DNA of 64,000 bases from Streptomyces sp. H27-C3 (GCF_030063415.1 NZ_JASITA010000023.1:57669-121668), one strand, 5' to 3'; shown: positions 41,228 through 53,359, counted from the first letter of the stretch. Program-made: numbers and translations. Notes: a model not told the origin generated them from the letters alone.

Positions 41228-43111
41228 GTGCCGAACCCCGCCGTCGCCCATGACTTCGAGGAGCCGCCCCCGCTGCTGGCCCCGCCCGAACTGAACCCGG
41301 GCACCTGGGACGTGGCCGCCCGCCGCCTCCTGGCCAAGATGCTCGGCGAGTTCGCGTACGAGGAGATCATCGAGCCGGTCCCGCAGTCCGCACCGCACAC
41401 CGGGCCCGACCCCGCCGCGGCCGGATCCCAGGACCACGGCCGGATACTCCCGAGTCACACCCTCCCGCTCGACGACGGCGGAATCCTTTCCTTCCGGGCC
41501 CGGCGCGGGTCCTACGACAGCTGGACCGTCGACCCGGACACGATCGAACTGCGCGAGTGCGCCGACGACCTCGCGGGCCGCCCCTTCGGTGACCCCCTGC
41601 GCTTCCTCGTCCTCGCCCGCCGCCTCCTGGGCCTCGACGGGGCCACCCTCGGCCACCTTGTCGGAGAAGTGAGCGCCACCCTCGCCGCCGACGCCCGCCT
41701 CGACCACACCGCGCTCCCCGCGACCCGGCTCGCCGACCTCGGATACGCGGAGCTGGAGGGCCACCAGACCGGCCACCCCTGGCTCGTCCTCAACAAGGGC
41801 CGCATCGGCTTCTCCGCCACCGACACCGCCCACTGGTCGCCCGAGGCGCGCAGGCCGGCCAAGCTCCCCTGGATCGCGGTGAGTACCGACCTGGCCGCCT
41901 ATCGCGGAGTGTCCTCACTCGCCACCCCCGAGCAGCTCTACGCCGGCGAACTGGACGCCGCTACAGTGGAGTTGTTCGCATCCGCCCTCAGGTCACGCGG
42001 TCTGGATCCGCAGCGCTACCTCTATCTTCCCGTGCACCCCTGGCAGTGGGACGAGGTGGTCCTGTCGCTCTTCGCCCCCGCGGTCGCGCAGGGCGACATC
42101 GTGCCGCTGCCCACCGACGGCGACGTACGGCTGCCCCAGCAGTCCATCCGTACGTTTCTCAATACGAGCCGACCCGACCGGCACACGGTCAAGCTGCCGC
42201 TCGCCATCCTCAACACCCTGGTCTGGCGCGGACTGCCCACCGAGCGAACCCTGGCGGCGCCCGCCGTCACCGCCTGGGTCCACTCACTGCGCGACAGTGA
42301 CGCCTTCCTGCGTGAAGAATGCCGGGTGATCCTTCTCGGCGAGGTCGCATCGGTCGCCGTCGAGCACCCGCTGTACGACGGCCTGCCCGAAGTCCCGTAC
42401 CAGTACAAGGAATTGCTCGGCGCGATCTGGCGCGAACCGCTCACTGGCCGGCTGGCACCCGGCGAACGCGCCCGCACGCTGGCCTCCCTGCTGCTCACGG
42501 ACCCGCAGGGGCGTGCCTTCACCGCGGAGCTCGTCACACGCTCGGGTCTCACCCCCGAGGCATGGCTGAAGCGACTCCTCTCGGCGCTGCTGCCGGCGCT
42601 GCTGCACTTCCTCTACCGCTACGGCACCGTCTTCTCCCCGCACGGCGAGAACGCCATCGTCGTCTTCGACGAGCAGGACGTTCCCGTCCGGCTCGCGATC
42701 AAGGACTTCGTCGACGACGTGAACGTCAGCGGACAGCCGCTGCCCGAGCACGCCTCCATGCCCGACGACGTACGCGAGGTGCTGCTCACCGAGCCTCCCG
42801 GCTTTCTCACCCAGTTCATCCACTCGGGTCTCTTCGTGGGCGTCTTCCGCTATCTCGCACCCTTGTACGAGGCGCAGCTCGGCCTGCCCGAGGACGAATT
42901 CTGGTCACTCGTACGGGCCGAAATCCTGCGCTACCAGGCGCGCTTTCCCGAGCTCAAGGAGCGCTACGAGATGTTCGACCTGCTCACCCCCCGGATCGAA
43001 CGTCTCTGCCTCAACCGCAATCGCCTGCACCTCGACGGTTACCGTGACCGGCCCGAGCGCCCGCACGCGGCCGTGCACGGCACCGTTCCCAACCCCCTCC
43101 ACCTCTCCTGA
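41228..43111 (+). CDS. IucA/IucC-family siderophore synthetase (second)
   Basis: This 627-residue protein has the family's ATP-binding and catalytic regions in order: a GHPWLVLNKGRIGF segment, HPWQWDEVV, QQSIRTFLNTSRPDRHTVKLPL, PHGENAIVVF and IKDFVDDVNVS. GTG 41228 follows AGAGGAG. With the first synthetase, it would add two amine arms to a citrate-like backbone in two steps, as RhbC and RhbF do for rhizobactin. It is the last gene of the operon. No transporter or iron-siderophore binding protein lies next to it. Confidence 0.9.
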   Translation: MPNPAVAHDFEEPPPLLAPPELNPGTWDVAARRLLAKMLGEFAYEEIIEPVPQSAPHTGPDPAAAGSQDHGRILPSHTLPLDDGGILSFRARRGSYDSWTVDPDTIELRECADDLAGRPFGDPLRFLVLARRLLGLDGATLGHLVGEVSATLAADARLDHTALPATRLADLGYAELEGHQTGHPWLVLNKGRIGFSATDTAHWSPEARRPAKLPWIAVSTDLAAYRGVSSLATPEQLYAGELDAATVELFASALRSRGLDPQRYLYLPVHPWQWDEVVLSLFAPAVAQGDIVPLPTDGDVRLPQQSIRTFLNTSRPDRHTVKLPLAILNTLVWRGLPTERTLAAPAVTAWVHSLRDSDAFLREECRVILLGEVASVAVEHPLYDGLPEVPYQYKELLGAIWREPLTGRLAPGERARTLASLLLTDPQGRAFTAELVTRSGLTPEAWLKRLLSALLPALLHFLYRYGTVFSPHGENAIVVFDEQDVPVRLAIKDFVDDVNVSGQPLPEHASMPDDVREVLLTEPPGFLTQFIHSGLFVGVFRYLAPLYEAQLGLPEDEFWSLVRAEILRYQARFPELKERYEMFDLLTPRIERLCLNRNRLHLDGYRDRPERPHAAVHGTVPNPLHLS

Positions 43112-43167
43112 TGCGCACGGCAGGTGTGATCCGGGCTGTCAGTGGTGCCCCGTAGGGTGGTCGAGCT

Positions 43168-45138
43168 ATGACGAAGCCCTCACTCCCCGAGCTCCTCCAT
43201 GCCGCCGTGACCGCCGTCGGCGGCACGGAGCGGCCCGGCCAGGTCACCATGTCCGAAGCCGTTGCCGGAGCCATCGACGACCATTCCCATCTGCTGGTCC
43301 AGGCCGGCACCGGCACCGGCAAGTCCCTCGGATACCTGGTCCCGGCCCTGGCGCACGGCGAGCGCGTCGTGGTGGCCACGGCGACGCTTGCCCTCCAGCG
43401 CCAGCTCGTGGAGCGCGATCTGCCGCGGACGGTCGACGCGCTGCATCCGCTGCTGCGCCGCCGTCCCGAGTTCGCCATGCTCAAGGGACGCTCGAACTAC
43501 CTGTGTCTGCACCGGCTCCGGGAGGGCGTCCCGCAGGAGGAGGAGGACGGCCTCTTCGACCAGTTCGAGGCGGCCGCGCCCACCAGCAAGCTCGGTCAGG
43601 ACCTGTTGCGCATGCGCGACTGGGCGGACGAGACCGAGACGGGGGACCGCGACGACCTGACACCGGGTGTCTCGGACCGCGCCTGGGGCCAGATCTCGGT
43701 CTCGTCACGGGAGTGCCTCGGCGCGACGAAGTGCGCCTACGGGGCCGAGTGCTTCGCCGAGGCCGCCCGCGAGCGCGCCAAGCTCGCCGATGTCGTCGTC
43801 ACCAACCACGCACTCCTCGCCATCGACGCCATCGAGGGCGCCCCGGTCCTGCCGCAGCACGAGGTGCTGATCGTCGACGAGGCGCACGAGCTGGTCTCGC
43901 GGGTCACCGGTGTGGCCACCGGTGAGCTCACCCCGGGGCAGGTCAACCGTGCGGTGCGAAGGGCGGCCAAGCTGGTCGACGAGAAGGTCGCCGACTCCCT
44001 GCAGACTGCCGCGGAGTCCTTCGAGCGGCTGATGGAGCTGGCGCTCCCCGGCCGCCTGGAAGAGGTCCCCGAAGACCTCGGGTACGCGTTGATGGCGCTG
44101 CGGGACGCCGCCCGTAACGTCATCTCGGCCCTCGGCAACACCCGGGACAAGTCCGTCCAGGACGAGGACGCCGTACGCAAGCAGGCCCGCGCCGCCGTCG
44201 AGACGATCCACGGCGTCGCCGAGCGTATCTGCAACGGCTCGGAGTGGGACGTCGTCTGGTACGAGCGGCACGACCGCTTCGGCGCCTCGCTGCGGGTCGC
44301 GCCGCTCTCTGTGTCGGGGCTGCTGCGCGAGAAGCTCTTCACCGAGCGCTCCGTCGTCCTCACCTCGGCCACGCTCAAGCTCGGCGGTGACTTCAACGGG
44401 GTGGGCGCCTCGCTCGGCCTGGCACCGGAAGGCACCGAAGGGGAGGACGTTCCGGTCTGGAAGGGCCTCGACGTCGGCTCGCCGTTCGACTATCCGAAGC
44501 AGGGAATCCTGTATGTCGCACGCCATCTGTCGACGCCGGGTCGCGAAGGCTCGCGCGGGGACATGATGGAGGAGCTGGCCGAGCTGGTCGAGGCCGCGGG
44601 CGGTCGCACGCTGGGGCTCTTCTCCTCGATGCGCGCGGCCCAGGCCGCTGCCGAGGAACTCCGCGGCAAGCTCGACAAGCCGATCCTGCTCCAGGGCGAG
44701 GAGACGCTGGGCGAGCTGATCAAGAACTTCGCCGCCGATCCGGAGACCTGCCTGTTCGGCACGCTCTCGCTGTGGCAGGGCGTCGATGTCCCGGGCCCGA
44801 GCTGCCAGCTCGTGATCATGGACCGGATCCCGTTCCCGCGCCCGGACGACCCGCTGATGAGCGCCCGCCAGAAGGCGGTCGAGGAGGGCGGGGGCAATGG
44901 CTTCATGGCCGTCGCGGCGACTCATGCCGCGCTGCTGATGGCCCAGGGGTCCGGGCGGCTCGTGCGGGCCACGGGCGACCGCGGCGTCGTCGCGGTGCTC
45001 GATCCGCGGCTGGCCAACGCCCGCTACGGCAGTTACCTCCGGGCCTCACTGCCCGATTTTTGGTACACCACGGACCGCAATCAGGTCCGCCGGTCGCTCT
45101 CCGCGATCGACGCCAAGGCCAAAGCGGAGGGCCTGTAG
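43168..45138 (+). CDS. dinG: DinG-like ATP-dependent DNA helicase (XPD family)
   Basis: This 656-residue superfamily 2 helicase has Walker A QAGTGTGKS (about 45-53) and the DEAH box in IVDEAHEL (about 237-240). Four Cys are placed for a [4Fe-4S] cluster: NYLCLH (113), ECLGATKCAYGAEC (183, 189, 195). The C-terminal motif GSGRLVRATGDRG is motif VI-like. The family unwinds 5'-3' and acts on R-loops and blocked forks. It is convergent with lexA. ATG 43168 follows TAGGGT by 8 bases with no strong ribosome site, so it may be leaderless. Confidence 0.9.
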   Translation: MTKPSLPELLHAAVTAVGGTERPGQVTMSEAVAGAIDDHSHLLVQAGTGTGKSLGYLVPALAHGERVVVATATLALQRQLVERDLPRTVDALHPLLRRRPEFAMLKGRSNYLCLHRLREGVPQEEEDGLFDQFEAAAPTSKLGQDLLRMRDWADETETGDRDDLTPGVSDRAWGQISVSSRECLGATKCAYGAECFAEAARERAKLADVVVTNHALLAIDAIEGAPVLPQHEVLIVDEAHELVSRVTGVATGELTPGQVNRAVRRAAKLVDEKVADSLQTAAESFERLMELALPGRLEEVPEDLGYALMALRDAARNVISALGNTRDKSVQDEDAVRKQARAAVETIHGVAERICNGSEWDVVWYERHDRFGASLRVAPLSVSGLLREKLFTERSVVLTSATLKLGGDFNGVGASLGLAPEGTEGEDVPVWKGLDVGSPFDYPKQGILYVARHLSTPGREGSRGDMMEELAELVEAAGGRTLGLFSSMRAAQAAAEELRGKLDKPILLQGEETLGELIKNFAADPETCLFGTLSLWQGVDVPGPSCQLVIMDRIPFPRPDDPLMSARQKAVEEGGGNGFMAVAATHAALLMAQGSGRLVRATGDRGVVAVLDPRLANARYGSYLRASLPDFWYTTDRNQVRRSLSAIDAKAKAEGL

Positions 45139-45169
45139 GCGCCGCAGCGCGCCATGAGGGCACAAAGCA

Positions 45170-45203
45170 GGGCCCCGGAACCGCGCAGTGGGTTCCGGGG
45201 CCC
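45170..45203. terminator. Bidirectional terminator between dinG and lexA
   Basis: A 13-bp perfect stem (45170-45182 with 45191-45203) and an 8-base loop lie between the convergent stops. Confidence 0.85.
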
Positions 45204-45222
45204 GATCTTGGCCGGCGCGATG

Positions 45223-46008
45223 TCAGACCCGCCGCAGTACCGCCACCACCTTGCCGAGGATGGTGGCCTCGTCGCCGGGGATCGGCTCGTACGAGGCGTT
45301 GTGCGGGAGCAGCCAGACATGGCCGTCCTCGCGCTTGAACCGCTTCACGGTCGCCTCGCCGTCCAGCATCGCGGCCACGATGTCGCCGTTCTCCGCGACC
45401 GGCTGGCGGCGGACCGTCACCCAGTCGCCGTCACAGATGGCGGCCTCGATCATCGAGTCTCCGACGACCTTGAGGACGAACAGCTCGCCGTCTCCCACCA
45501 GTTGACGGGGGAGCGGGAAGACGTCCTCCACCGACTCCTCGGCCAGGATCGGGCCACCGGCCGCGATGCGGCCGATGAGCGGTACATAGGACGCGGCCGG
45601 CTTGCCCGCCGTGTCGGTCGGCTGATTGCTCGGCTGGTCGGAGCCGCGCACCTCGTACGCCCGAGGGCGGTGCGGGTCCCGGCGTAGGAAGCCCTTGCGT
45701 TCGAGAGCCATTAGCTGATGGGCCACGGAAGAGGTACTGGAAAGGCCCACCGCCTGACCGATCTCGCGCATGGACGGCGGATAGCCCCGCCGCTGCACCG
45801 AATCCCTGATGACCTCGATGACGCGTCGTTGCCGATCGGTGAGACCTGAGCTGTCCGCCCGGATTCCCGGAGGCCTGCCCGGCAGCGAACGCGAGGGCTT
45901 GGTGCCCTCCGGATTTGTGGCTGCTTCATTCATTGCATGCACCGGCTCGAGTCGGCTCTGGGAGCGGTCCTGGGCAGTGATGGTTGCGCTGTCAGCGGTG
46001 GTGGTCAC
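45223..46008 (-). CDS. lexA: LexA repressor
   Basis: This 261-residue protein has a winged-helix DNA-binding domain (about 55-120, with SMREIGQAVGLSSTSSVAHQL) and an S24 autoprotease domain. Cleavage should fall at Ala 150-Gly 151 (IAAGGPI), with Ser 185 in GDSMIEA and Lys 222 in ATVKRF as the catalytic pair. RecA-DNA filaments trigger self-cleavage and release the SOS genes. GTG 46008 (TTTADSATITAQD) is preferred to a longer open frame because AGAGGGG lies upstream and the sequence matches the usual Streptomyces LexA N-terminus. Its own promoter carries an SOS box. Confidence 0.95.
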   Translation of the reverse strand: MTTTADSATITAQDRSQSRLEPVHAMNEAATNPEGTKPSRSLPGRPPGIRADSSGLTDRQRRVIEVIRDSVQRRGYPPSMREIGQAVGLSSTSSVAHQLMALERKGFLRRDPHRPRAYEVRGSDQPSNQPTDTAGKPAASYVPLIGRIAAGGPILAEESVEDVFPLPRQLVGDGELFVLKVVGDSMIEAAICDGDWVTVRRQPVAENGDIVAAMLDGEATVKRFKREDGHVWLLPHNASYEPIPGDEATILGKVVAVLRRV

Positions 46009-46074
46009 GTCGGCCCCTCTTCGAGATGTTCTCTCCCTGGCTGGCACAACGGTAGTAGCTTTCGAAAGGTTGCG

Positions 46075-46090
46075 CCAAACACACGTTCGA
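46075..46090 (-). promoter_or_regulatory. SOS (LexA) box in the lexA promoter
   Basis: The minus strand reads TCGAACGTGTGTTTGG, close to the actinobacterial consensus TCGAAC-N4-GTTCGA. It overlaps a -35-like TTGGCG, with a TACCGT -10 18 bases on. This is classical autoregulation. Confidence 0.75.
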
Positions 46091-46344
46091 GTGAAAAACC
46101 GCAGAATGCCTTACGCGATTACGCGTTCGGGTGTATGTGGGGGGCCTTTTGAGTGAAAGGCAATTCGGGCATTTACGGTACCCTTCGACGCCGGGCCGAT
46201 GGGCGGCCGGGGTCGCCCCCAGTGTGCCATCGCGCGGCACCGGCCTCGGGAGCCCGGGGTGTGTCCCGTACTCTCATGGGCGGCCCGCACGGCCCCCGGT
46301 GACGCGACACGCACGACACGCGCCAACGCGCCAAGTGCGGCCGA

Positions 46345-46392
46345 ACCCCAGATCTAGTGGTTGGATTGCCTCAGCTGCCCACAAGTTGTGGT
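46345..46392 (+). promoter_or_regulatory. Candidate pair of NrdR boxes upstream of nrdR
   Basis: Two imperfect 16-bp palindromes, ACCCCAGATCTAGTGG (46345-46360) and GCCCACAAGTTGTGGT (46377-46392), start 32 bases apart, about three helical turns. Tandem boxes with such phasing are typical of NrdR operators. A TATGCT -10-like element follows at 46423. Confidence 0.5.
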
Positions 46393-46502
46393 CCCCGGTC
46401 TCTCAGGGGCCCGGCGATCGCCTATGCTGGGAGCTGCTTCAAGAGGCCCCTCGCGGGGCTGCCGAGGCTATTCAGTCGTGCTGTGAAGGAGGCTTGGGAC
46501 CC

Positions 46503-47021
46503 ATGCATTGCCCCTTCTGCCGACACCCCGACAGTCGCGTCGTCGACAGTCGGACCACGGATGACGGCACCTCGATCCGCCGTCGCCGTCAGTGCCCCGA
46601 CTGCACCCGCCGTTTCACGACGGTGGAGACCGCAGCGCTGATGGTGGTCAAGCGCAGCGGTGTCACCGAGCCCTTCAGCCGTACCAAGGTCATCTCCGGG
46701 GTGCGCAAGGCGTGCCAGGGGCGGCCGGTCACCGAGGACGCCCTCGCCCAGCTCGGCCAGCGGGTCGAGGAAGCGGTGCGCGCCACCGGCAGCGCCGAGC
46801 TGACCACTCATGACGTGGGCCTGGCCATACTGGGGCCCCTCCAGGAGCTCGACCTCGTCGCGTACCTGCGCTTCGCCTCCGTCTACCGCGCGTTCGGCTC
46901 GCTCGAAGACTTCGAGGCCGCCATCGCGGAGCTCCGCGATGAGCAGCCCCCGGCTAGCGACTGCGGCTGTGGTGCCGGCGTGACCCCAGAGGTCCCCGTG
47001 CCCGCCGCTGCCACCGACTGA
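46503..47021 (+). CDS. nrdR: Transcriptional repressor NrdR
   Basis: This 172-residue protein has an N-terminal zinc ribbon (Cys 3, Cys 6 in MHCPFC and the QCPDC pair at about 31-34) and an ATP-cone (about 49-140, VVKRSGVTEPFSRTKV). NrdR senses ATP/dATP and represses ribonucleotide reductase operons. A strong GAAGGAGG site precedes ATG 46503. The C-terminus has an extra CGCG stretch. It is co-directional with nrdJ, 125 bases upstream. Confidence 0.95.
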   Translation: MHCPFCRHPDSRVVDSRTTDDGTSIRRRRQCPDCTRRFTTVETAALMVVKRSGVTEPFSRTKVISGVRKACQGRPVTEDALAQLGQRVEEAVRATGSAELTTHDVGLAILGPLQELDLVAYLRFASVYRAFGSLEDFEAAIAELRDEQPPASDCGCGAGVTPEVPVPAAATD

Positions 47022-47096
47022 CCGAGTCGGCGGCACAACACAGACCTGTCCTGGCGCCGTGTGTGACGTCAAGGACATCAAAAACACATGTGACCT

Positions 47097-47123
47097 GGGA
47101 AGAACCGGGCACTTCAGGGCGTT
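47097..47123 (+). promoter_or_regulatory. Sigma-R-like promoter upstream of nrdJ
   Basis: GGGAAG (47097-47102), exactly 18 bases, then GTT (47121-47123). This is one mismatch from the SigR consensus GGGAAT-N18-GTT. It lies 23 bases before the nrdJ ATG, in the nrdR-nrdJ gap. Confidence 0.5.
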
Positions 47124-47146
47124 TTCGTCCGTATATGGGAGGCGGC

Positions 47147-50086
<2,940 letters not shown>

Positions 50087-50152
50087 TACCTGGGGGGATC
50101 GCGTGGGATGCGACATCCGACGTAGTCCGCGGAGGTAGCTGAGCAACGGCTC

Positions 50153-50186
50153 ACGAAGGGGACCGGCCGATGCCGGTCCCCTTCGT
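50153..50186. terminator. Terminator after nrdJ
   Basis: A 15-bp perfect stem (50153-50167 with 50172-50186) and CGAT loop lie 66 bases after the nrdJ stop. The 255 bases from here to the methyltransferase start (about 50187-50441) hold no gene. Confidence 0.85.
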
Positions 50187-50441
50187 CGTGCCGCGCATCC
50201 GGAGCCGGCCGGCGGAGTCGGTCTCCGGCGATGCCCCAGGCCCGTCCGTGCGTTCGCCTCGCCTCGAACCCATACACCCGCCCGTACACGTGCCGGGACG
50301 GTGTCCATATCTTTGTGGCTTCTGCCAGTGCGACGGTCTGCCAGGGGTGCGCGAGACTGCCCGCCGGAGGTCGCGGCACGTTCCGGGGACGGGGGTGGCC
50401 CGCGGCCAAGGGCATGACGAAGTGTGGGGGATGGCAGCACT

Positions 50442-51191
50442 GTGAGCAGGCAGCAGTACGACGAGATCGGTGAGGCCTTCGAGGGCTTCAAGACCCTGCC
50501 GCTGGCGCACTACGGGGAGGTGCCCAGCTTCCTGGCCATGGTCGGGGACGTGCGCGGCAAGTCGGTCCTCGACCTGGCCTCCGGCACCGGCTTCTACAGC
50601 AGGGAGTTCAGGCGGCGCGGCGCCGCGGAGGTACTCGGAGTCGACATCTCCGGTGAAATGGTCGCGGCGGCGCAGGAGTTGGAGGAGCGCAATCCGCTGG
50701 GTGTGCGCTACGAGGTGGGCGATGTGTCCGAACTGCGGCCCCTCGGGCGGCGCTTCGACATCGCACTGGCGGTCCAGCTGCTCAACTACGCCCAGGACGT
50801 CGCCGCCATGGAGCGGATGTGCCGCAACGTGCGCCGGAGCCTGGCGCCCGGCGCCGAGTTCTTCGTGCTCGCCCAGACACCCGACTACCGCTTCGACGGC
50901 CCGCCCCTGGACAAGTACGGCTTTCGCTCCGAGCTGACCGGCGAGGAGGCCGAGACCGGACCGCGCGTGCGGATCACGGCGCTGCTCGACCCGCCGGTCG
51001 GGCCGATCGGGTTCGTCACCACCTGCCCGCGCCGCGAGGTCTACGAAAAGTCCCTGCGGGCGGCCGGGTTCAGCGACGTGAGCTGGGTCCCGCTGGCGGT
51101 GTCCGACGCCGGCGTGCGCACGTTCGGTGCGGACTTCTGGGCGGACCTCCTCGCCAACCCCCCATTGGAGATGCTGCGCTGCCGCGCCTGA
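50442..51191 (+). CDS. Class I SAM-dependent methyltransferase
   Basis: This 249-residue protein has a Rossmann fold: motif I VLDLASGTGFYSREF (about 43-57), acidic residue after beta-2 in GVDISGEM, and GDVSELRPLGRRFDIALA. The substrate is not predictable. GTG 50442 (SRQQYDEIGEAF) is chosen for GGGGGA upstream; a GTG six codons earlier is also possible. It stands alone, convergent with the TerD-family gene through a shared terminator. Confidence 0.8.
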   Translation: MSRQQYDEIGEAFEGFKTLPLAHYGEVPSFLAMVGDVRGKSVLDLASGTGFYSREFRRRGAAEVLGVDISGEMVAAAQELEERNPLGVRYEVGDVSELRPLGRRFDIALAVQLLNYAQDVAAMERMCRNVRRSLAPGAEFFVLAQTPDYRFDGPPLDKYGFRSELTGEEAETGPRVRITALLDPPVGPIGFVTTCPRREVYEKSLRAAGFSDVSWVPLAVSDAGVRTFGADFWADLLANPPLEMLRCRA

Positions 51192-51251
51192 CGATCGACC
51201 GGACATCCCGGTGAGTGATCTCCGCCGGTACCGACGGTAGGACACGCGAGG

Positions 51252-51290
51252 TGAGAGAGGGGGGCGGCCACTGGCCGGCCCCCTCTCTCA
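51252..51290. terminator. Bidirectional terminator between methyltransferase and TerD-family gene
   Basis: The hairpin has arms 51252-51269 and 51273-51290, 17 of 18 pairs matching, and an ACT loop. It lies immediately after the TerD-family stop codon. Confidence 0.85.
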
Positions 51291-51292
51291 GG

Positions 51293-51823
51293 TCAGGCAG
51301 GCGCATTGCCCATCAGCTGGGCGAAGGAATTCGGGTCGGTGTCGAATCCGCGCACGACCTCGACCATGCCCCAGCCGCCGGCCTCGTCCCGGGTGAACTC
51401 GGCGATGGTGGCCGCTGTGGACGAGGAGACGGCGGTGAAGTCCTCTTCCGTCAGAACGGTGTGGTCTTCACTGATACGGACGCTCGCATTCACTATGTCG
51501 CCGAACGCCTTGCGCCCGCCGCCCTGCTGGATCGCCACGCCCACCATGACCCGGGCGTACGTGGCGGACAGCCGGTCGAACTCCAGGGTCATGACCTCGT
51601 CGTAGCCGAAGCCCTGACCGGTCCTGCTGTCCCGGTTGAGCGTGATCGTGCCGTCCGGCGACCGGCTGCCGAAGTGCACGACGTACACCGGACCGCCGTG
51701 CGGATCGTCCACGGAGTACGTCGCGGCGATGATGTCGAGGTCATTGGCAGGGGCACCAAGGGGACTGGGGTCCCACTTGAGCGTCACTTCGACCTTCCCG
51801 ATCCCCTTGTTGAGACTGCTCAC
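51293..51823 (-). CDS. TerD-family stress protein
   Basis: This 176-residue protein has a TerD beta-sandwich: VEVTLKWDPSP, DLDIIAATYSVDD, the Asp-rich calcium-type site, FGYDEVMTLEFDRLS and MVGVAIQQGGGRKAFGDI. TerD proteins bind calcium and are linked to tellurite and membrane stress; Streptomyces carries many copies. GTG 51823 has GGAAGGA 9 bases upstream and is preferred to ATGs further up. It is a single-gene unit. Confidence 0.85.
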   Translation of the reverse strand: MSSLNKGIGKVEVTLKWDPSPLGAPANDLDIIAATYSVDDPHGGPVYVVHFGSRSPDGTITLNRDSRTGQGFGYDEVMTLEFDRLSATYARVMVGVAIQQGGGRKAFGDIVNASVRISEDHTVLTEEDFTAVSSSTAATIAEFTRDEAGGWGMVEVVRGFDTDPNSFAQLMGNAPA

Positions 51824-52007
51824 CGGTCTTTCCTTCCCACAACTGTCAGAAGAATCAGCTTGATTGGCCATGCTGTCACGCACAGACACCGCGCGGGCGG
51901 CGAACGATCACGGCCGGACGTGGTGCGGGGCGTGCGGGGCGGGTCGTAGGGGCGTCAACCGGGCTCCGGTGACCTCCGGAGCGTGACGGGCGACACGTCG
52001 GTGGTCG

Positions 52008-52013
52008 TACGAT
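52008..52013 (+). promoter_or_regulatory. -10 element of a leaderless promoter (DUF4937-like gene)
   Basis: TACGAT ends 6 bases before the GTG at 52020, with no ribosome binding site, the same arrangement as at dapF. Confidence 0.45.
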
Positions 52014-52019
52014 GGCTCG

Positions 52020-52625
52020 GTGCTGGTCAAGTGGATTCGCTGCACCGTGATCGACCGTCGAGGTTTTGAGCAGGGGCAGCGGAAGTGGGCGGGGCTGCTG
52101 GGAGAACCGGGTTTTCGGGGACAGGGCGGTGGTTGGAGCCGGGGGCGGCCGGGAGCGGCGCATGTCTTTACCTTCTGGGAGAGCCGCGCCTTCTACGACT
52201 CCTTCATGGCGAGCGCGCACCAGCGGCTCGCATCGGCCCAGTCGGGCACGTTCAAGAACCCCCAAGTCGCCCTCTTCGAGCACCGGTTCGACGTGAAGAC
52301 GGGCTTCGAGCCGCAGTTCGCGGACGCCGATGTGGTGCGGGTCGCGCACTGCAAGGTGCACGAGGGCCGGGTCGAGCACTTCTCACTGATGCAGGCGAAG
52401 ATCTGGAATCCGGCGATGGCCGGATCGCCCGGGATGCTGCGCGGAATGTTCGGTGAGGCGCCGGGCAACGAATTCCTGGTGCTTTCCATGTGGCAGTCCA
52501 CCGCCGAGCACGGCAAGTACCGCGCCGAGCGGGTGGAGCGTCTGTCGCTGCGGGCCCAGACCGAGGCCGATGTGGCCGAGGTGGCGGGCGACGTCGTCCA
52601 GCTGGAGCCGACCTGGACGGTGTGA
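52020..52625 (+). CDS. DUF4937/YdbC-like protein
   Basis: This 201-residue soluble protein starts MLVKWIRCTVIDRRGFEQGQ. The segment AGLLGEPGFRGQGGGW, then FTFWESRAFYDSFM and later VLSMWQSTAEHGKYRAERVE, gives two half-similar blocks of the dimeric alpha/beta-barrel (antibiotic-monooxygenase-like) type. DUF4937 is recalled as the matching family. Function unknown. The start is leaderless-looking. The phosphatase gene follows after 74 bases. Confidence 0.75.
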   Translation: MLVKWIRCTVIDRRGFEQGQRKWAGLLGEPGFRGQGGGWSRGRPGAAHVFTFWESRAFYDSFMASAHQRLASAQSGTFKNPQVALFEHRFDVKTGFEPQFADADVVRVAHCKVHEGRVEHFSLMQAKIWNPAMAGSPGMLRGMFGEAPGNEFLVLSMWQSTAEHGKYRAERVERLSLRAQTEADVAEVAGDVVQLEPTWTV

Positions 52626-52699
52626 TCACCATCCGCCGTATGGAGGCCGGGCGGCGGCCCGGTCGAGCCGCCGCGGATCTCCCGTTCTAGGGTTTCGGC

Positions 52700-53359
52700 A
52701 TGGCAAGACCGCAGCGCATCGTCCTCGTCCGGCACGGAGAATCCGAAGGCAACGCCGATGACACGGTGTACGAACGCGAGCCCGACCATGCGTTGAGGCT
52801 CACCGAGACCGGGCAGCGGCAGGCCCGGGAGGCCGGCGTGCGGCTGCGCGAGCTGTTCGGCGACGAGCAGGTCAGCGCCTACGTCTCCCCGTACCGCCGG
52901 ACCCATGAGACCTTCGCCGCGTTCGAGCTCGACCAGGAACGGGTGCGGGCCAGGGAGGAGCCCAGGCTGCGCGAGCAGGACTGGGGAAACTGGCAGGACA
53001 GGGACGACGTAAAGCTGCAGAAGGCCTACCGGGACGCCTACGGGCACTTCTTCTACCGGTTCGCGCAGGGGGAGTCCGGGGCCGATGTGTACGACAGGGT
53101 CGGGGCGTTCCTGGAGAGCCTCTATCGCAGCTTCGAGGCGCCCGACCACCCGCCGAACGTGCTGCTGGTGACCCATGGCCTGACCATGCGGCTGTTCTGC
53201 ATGCGCTGGTTCCACTGGTCGGTGGCCGAATTCGAGTCGCTGTCCAACCCGTGCAACGCCGAGGTACGGATCCTGCAGCTCGGCGAGGACGGCCGCTACA
53301 GCCTTGACCGGCAGTTCGAACGCTGGCGGGTGCCCGAGCCGTACGGCATCACCGGATAG
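52700..53359 (+). CDS. Histidine phosphatase (phosphoglycerate mutase-like)
   Basis: This 219-residue protein has the RHGE motif in VLVRHGESEGN (catalytic His about 12), a second His in VTHGLTMR (about 159) and an Arg in SPYRRTHET. The family includes phosphatases of sugar phosphates, nucleotides and proteins; there is no clear specificity. The TAGGGT at 52688-52693 ends 6 bases before the ATG, suggesting a leaderless message. The ADP-ribosylglycohydrolase gene starts 12 bases after the stop. Confidence 0.85.
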   Translation: MARPQRIVLVRHGESEGNADDTVYEREPDHALRLTETGQRQAREAGVRLRELFGDEQVSAYVSPYRRTHETFAAFELDQERVRAREEPRLREQDWGNWQDRDDVKLQKAYRDAYGHFFYRFAQGESGADVYDRVGAFLESLYRSFEAPDHPPNVLLVTHGLTMRLFCMRWFHWSVAEFESLSNPCNAEVRILQLGEDGRYSLDRQFERWRVPEPYGITG

